The position numbers were made by a program, and so were the translations under genes. DNA of 64,000 nucleotides from Eucalyptus grandis. Lineage: Eukaryota; Streptophyta; Magnoliopsida; Myrtales; Myrtaceae. The notes under the pieces were generated by a model. It worked only from the letters and a program-made list of their open reading frames with translations, was not told the origin of the DNA and searched no databases. The stretch lies in contig NC_052618.1 in assembly GCF_016545825.1 (NCBI RefSeq), positions 48,430,196 to 48,494,195 of the forward strand, written 5' to 3'. This document shows, one piece after another, positions 63,607 to 64,000 of the stretch (the stretch's first letter is position 1; every line of letters begins with the position of its first letter).

Positions 63607-64000
63607 CTAGGGCTACGCCATCGATGGGAGCTGCGTGTAGATGTTGAAGAAGTCATGTATAAGAAAAAGTGGTCTAACTATATAAAGTTAGATTTTGAAT
63701 TTAGTGTCCACCACCCAAATTATCCTATATACCCTTGACATATGAGATTCTCTTAATGATTAAGGGTAGGGTAAAATTGTAACTTAATAGACAAAATGGG
63801 GGGCAATATGTGCACTACCTAGGGTTACTCCATCAATGGGAGCTATGTGTAGATGTTGAAGAAGTCATATAAAACAAAGTGGTTTATCTAACTATATAAA
63901 GTCAGATTTTGAACTTAGTGTCCACCACCCGAATTATCCTATATACCCTTGACATAAAATTTTCTCTTAATGATTAAGGGTAGGTAAACTTGTGACTTCA
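63607..64000. repeat. Tandem repeat, 212-bp unit, cut by the window end
   Basis: ctagggctacgccatc at 63607 and ctagggttactccatc at 63819 start two copies. Both contain tgtagatgttgaagaagtca, agtgtccaccaccc, attatcctatatacccttga and taatgattaagggtagg. The second copy reaches the end of the window, so the array may continue. Confidence 0.9.

Overview
The window is nuclear DNA from a flowering plant. Genes are split by GT-AG introns, there are (GA)n/(CT)n and (GCC)n tracts in 5' leaders, a Ty1/copia element with the plant initiator-Met primer site, and proteins that align from memory to Arabidopsis families. A woody eudicot is likely. Myrtales is only a guess.

Layout. 1-7.3 kb: probable Golgi methyltransferase of the PMT2 type (+), six coding exons plus a leader intron. 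9.3-10.9 kb: single-exon PHYTOCHROME KINASE SUBSTRATE protein (+). 15.0-19.9 kb: HGH1-type ARM-repeat chaperone adaptor (-), nine exons. 22.8-31.7 kb: PH-RCC1-FYVE-BRX protein of the PRAF family (+), nine exons, with a LINE relic in its largest intron and a 34-codon upstream ORF that ends on the base before the main ATG. 32.7-34.4 kb: E-class PPR protein (-). 35.5-38.7 kb: GAMETE CELL DEFECTIVE 1-like mitochondrial protein (-), three exons. 38.7-41.2 kb: stacked non-autonomous repeats.

41.2-60.8 kb is a locally duplicated region. It holds two copies of an unnamed acidic protein gene (42.4 and 60.0 kb, both -), two intact tandem RPS13 (uS15) genes (43.9 and 47.9 kb, both +) in repeat units of about 4 kb, a third RPS13 unit reduced to intron 4, exon 5 and 3' flank (about 52.9-54.0 kb), and two tandem tRNA-Ala(AGC) genes. 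A decayed Ty1/copia element (54837-58908, -) sits inside the second acidic-gene block, and the first block preserves the matching empty site. 60.8-64 kb is AT-rich repeat DNA with two small tandem duplications.

The genes are ordinary housekeeping and signalling genes. Nothing resembles an operon, gene cluster or new defence system. The most informative material is structural: the RPS13/acidic-gene duplication history, the paralogous empty site, a recurring unnamed repeat architecture (pyrimidine tract, GC-rich core, purine tract) at 13, 20 and 40 kb, and the abutting upstream ORF of the PRAF gene. Arabidopsis gene numbers and family comparisons are from memory and were not searched. Exon boundaries come from splice consensus, reading phase and family sequence, not from transcripts.
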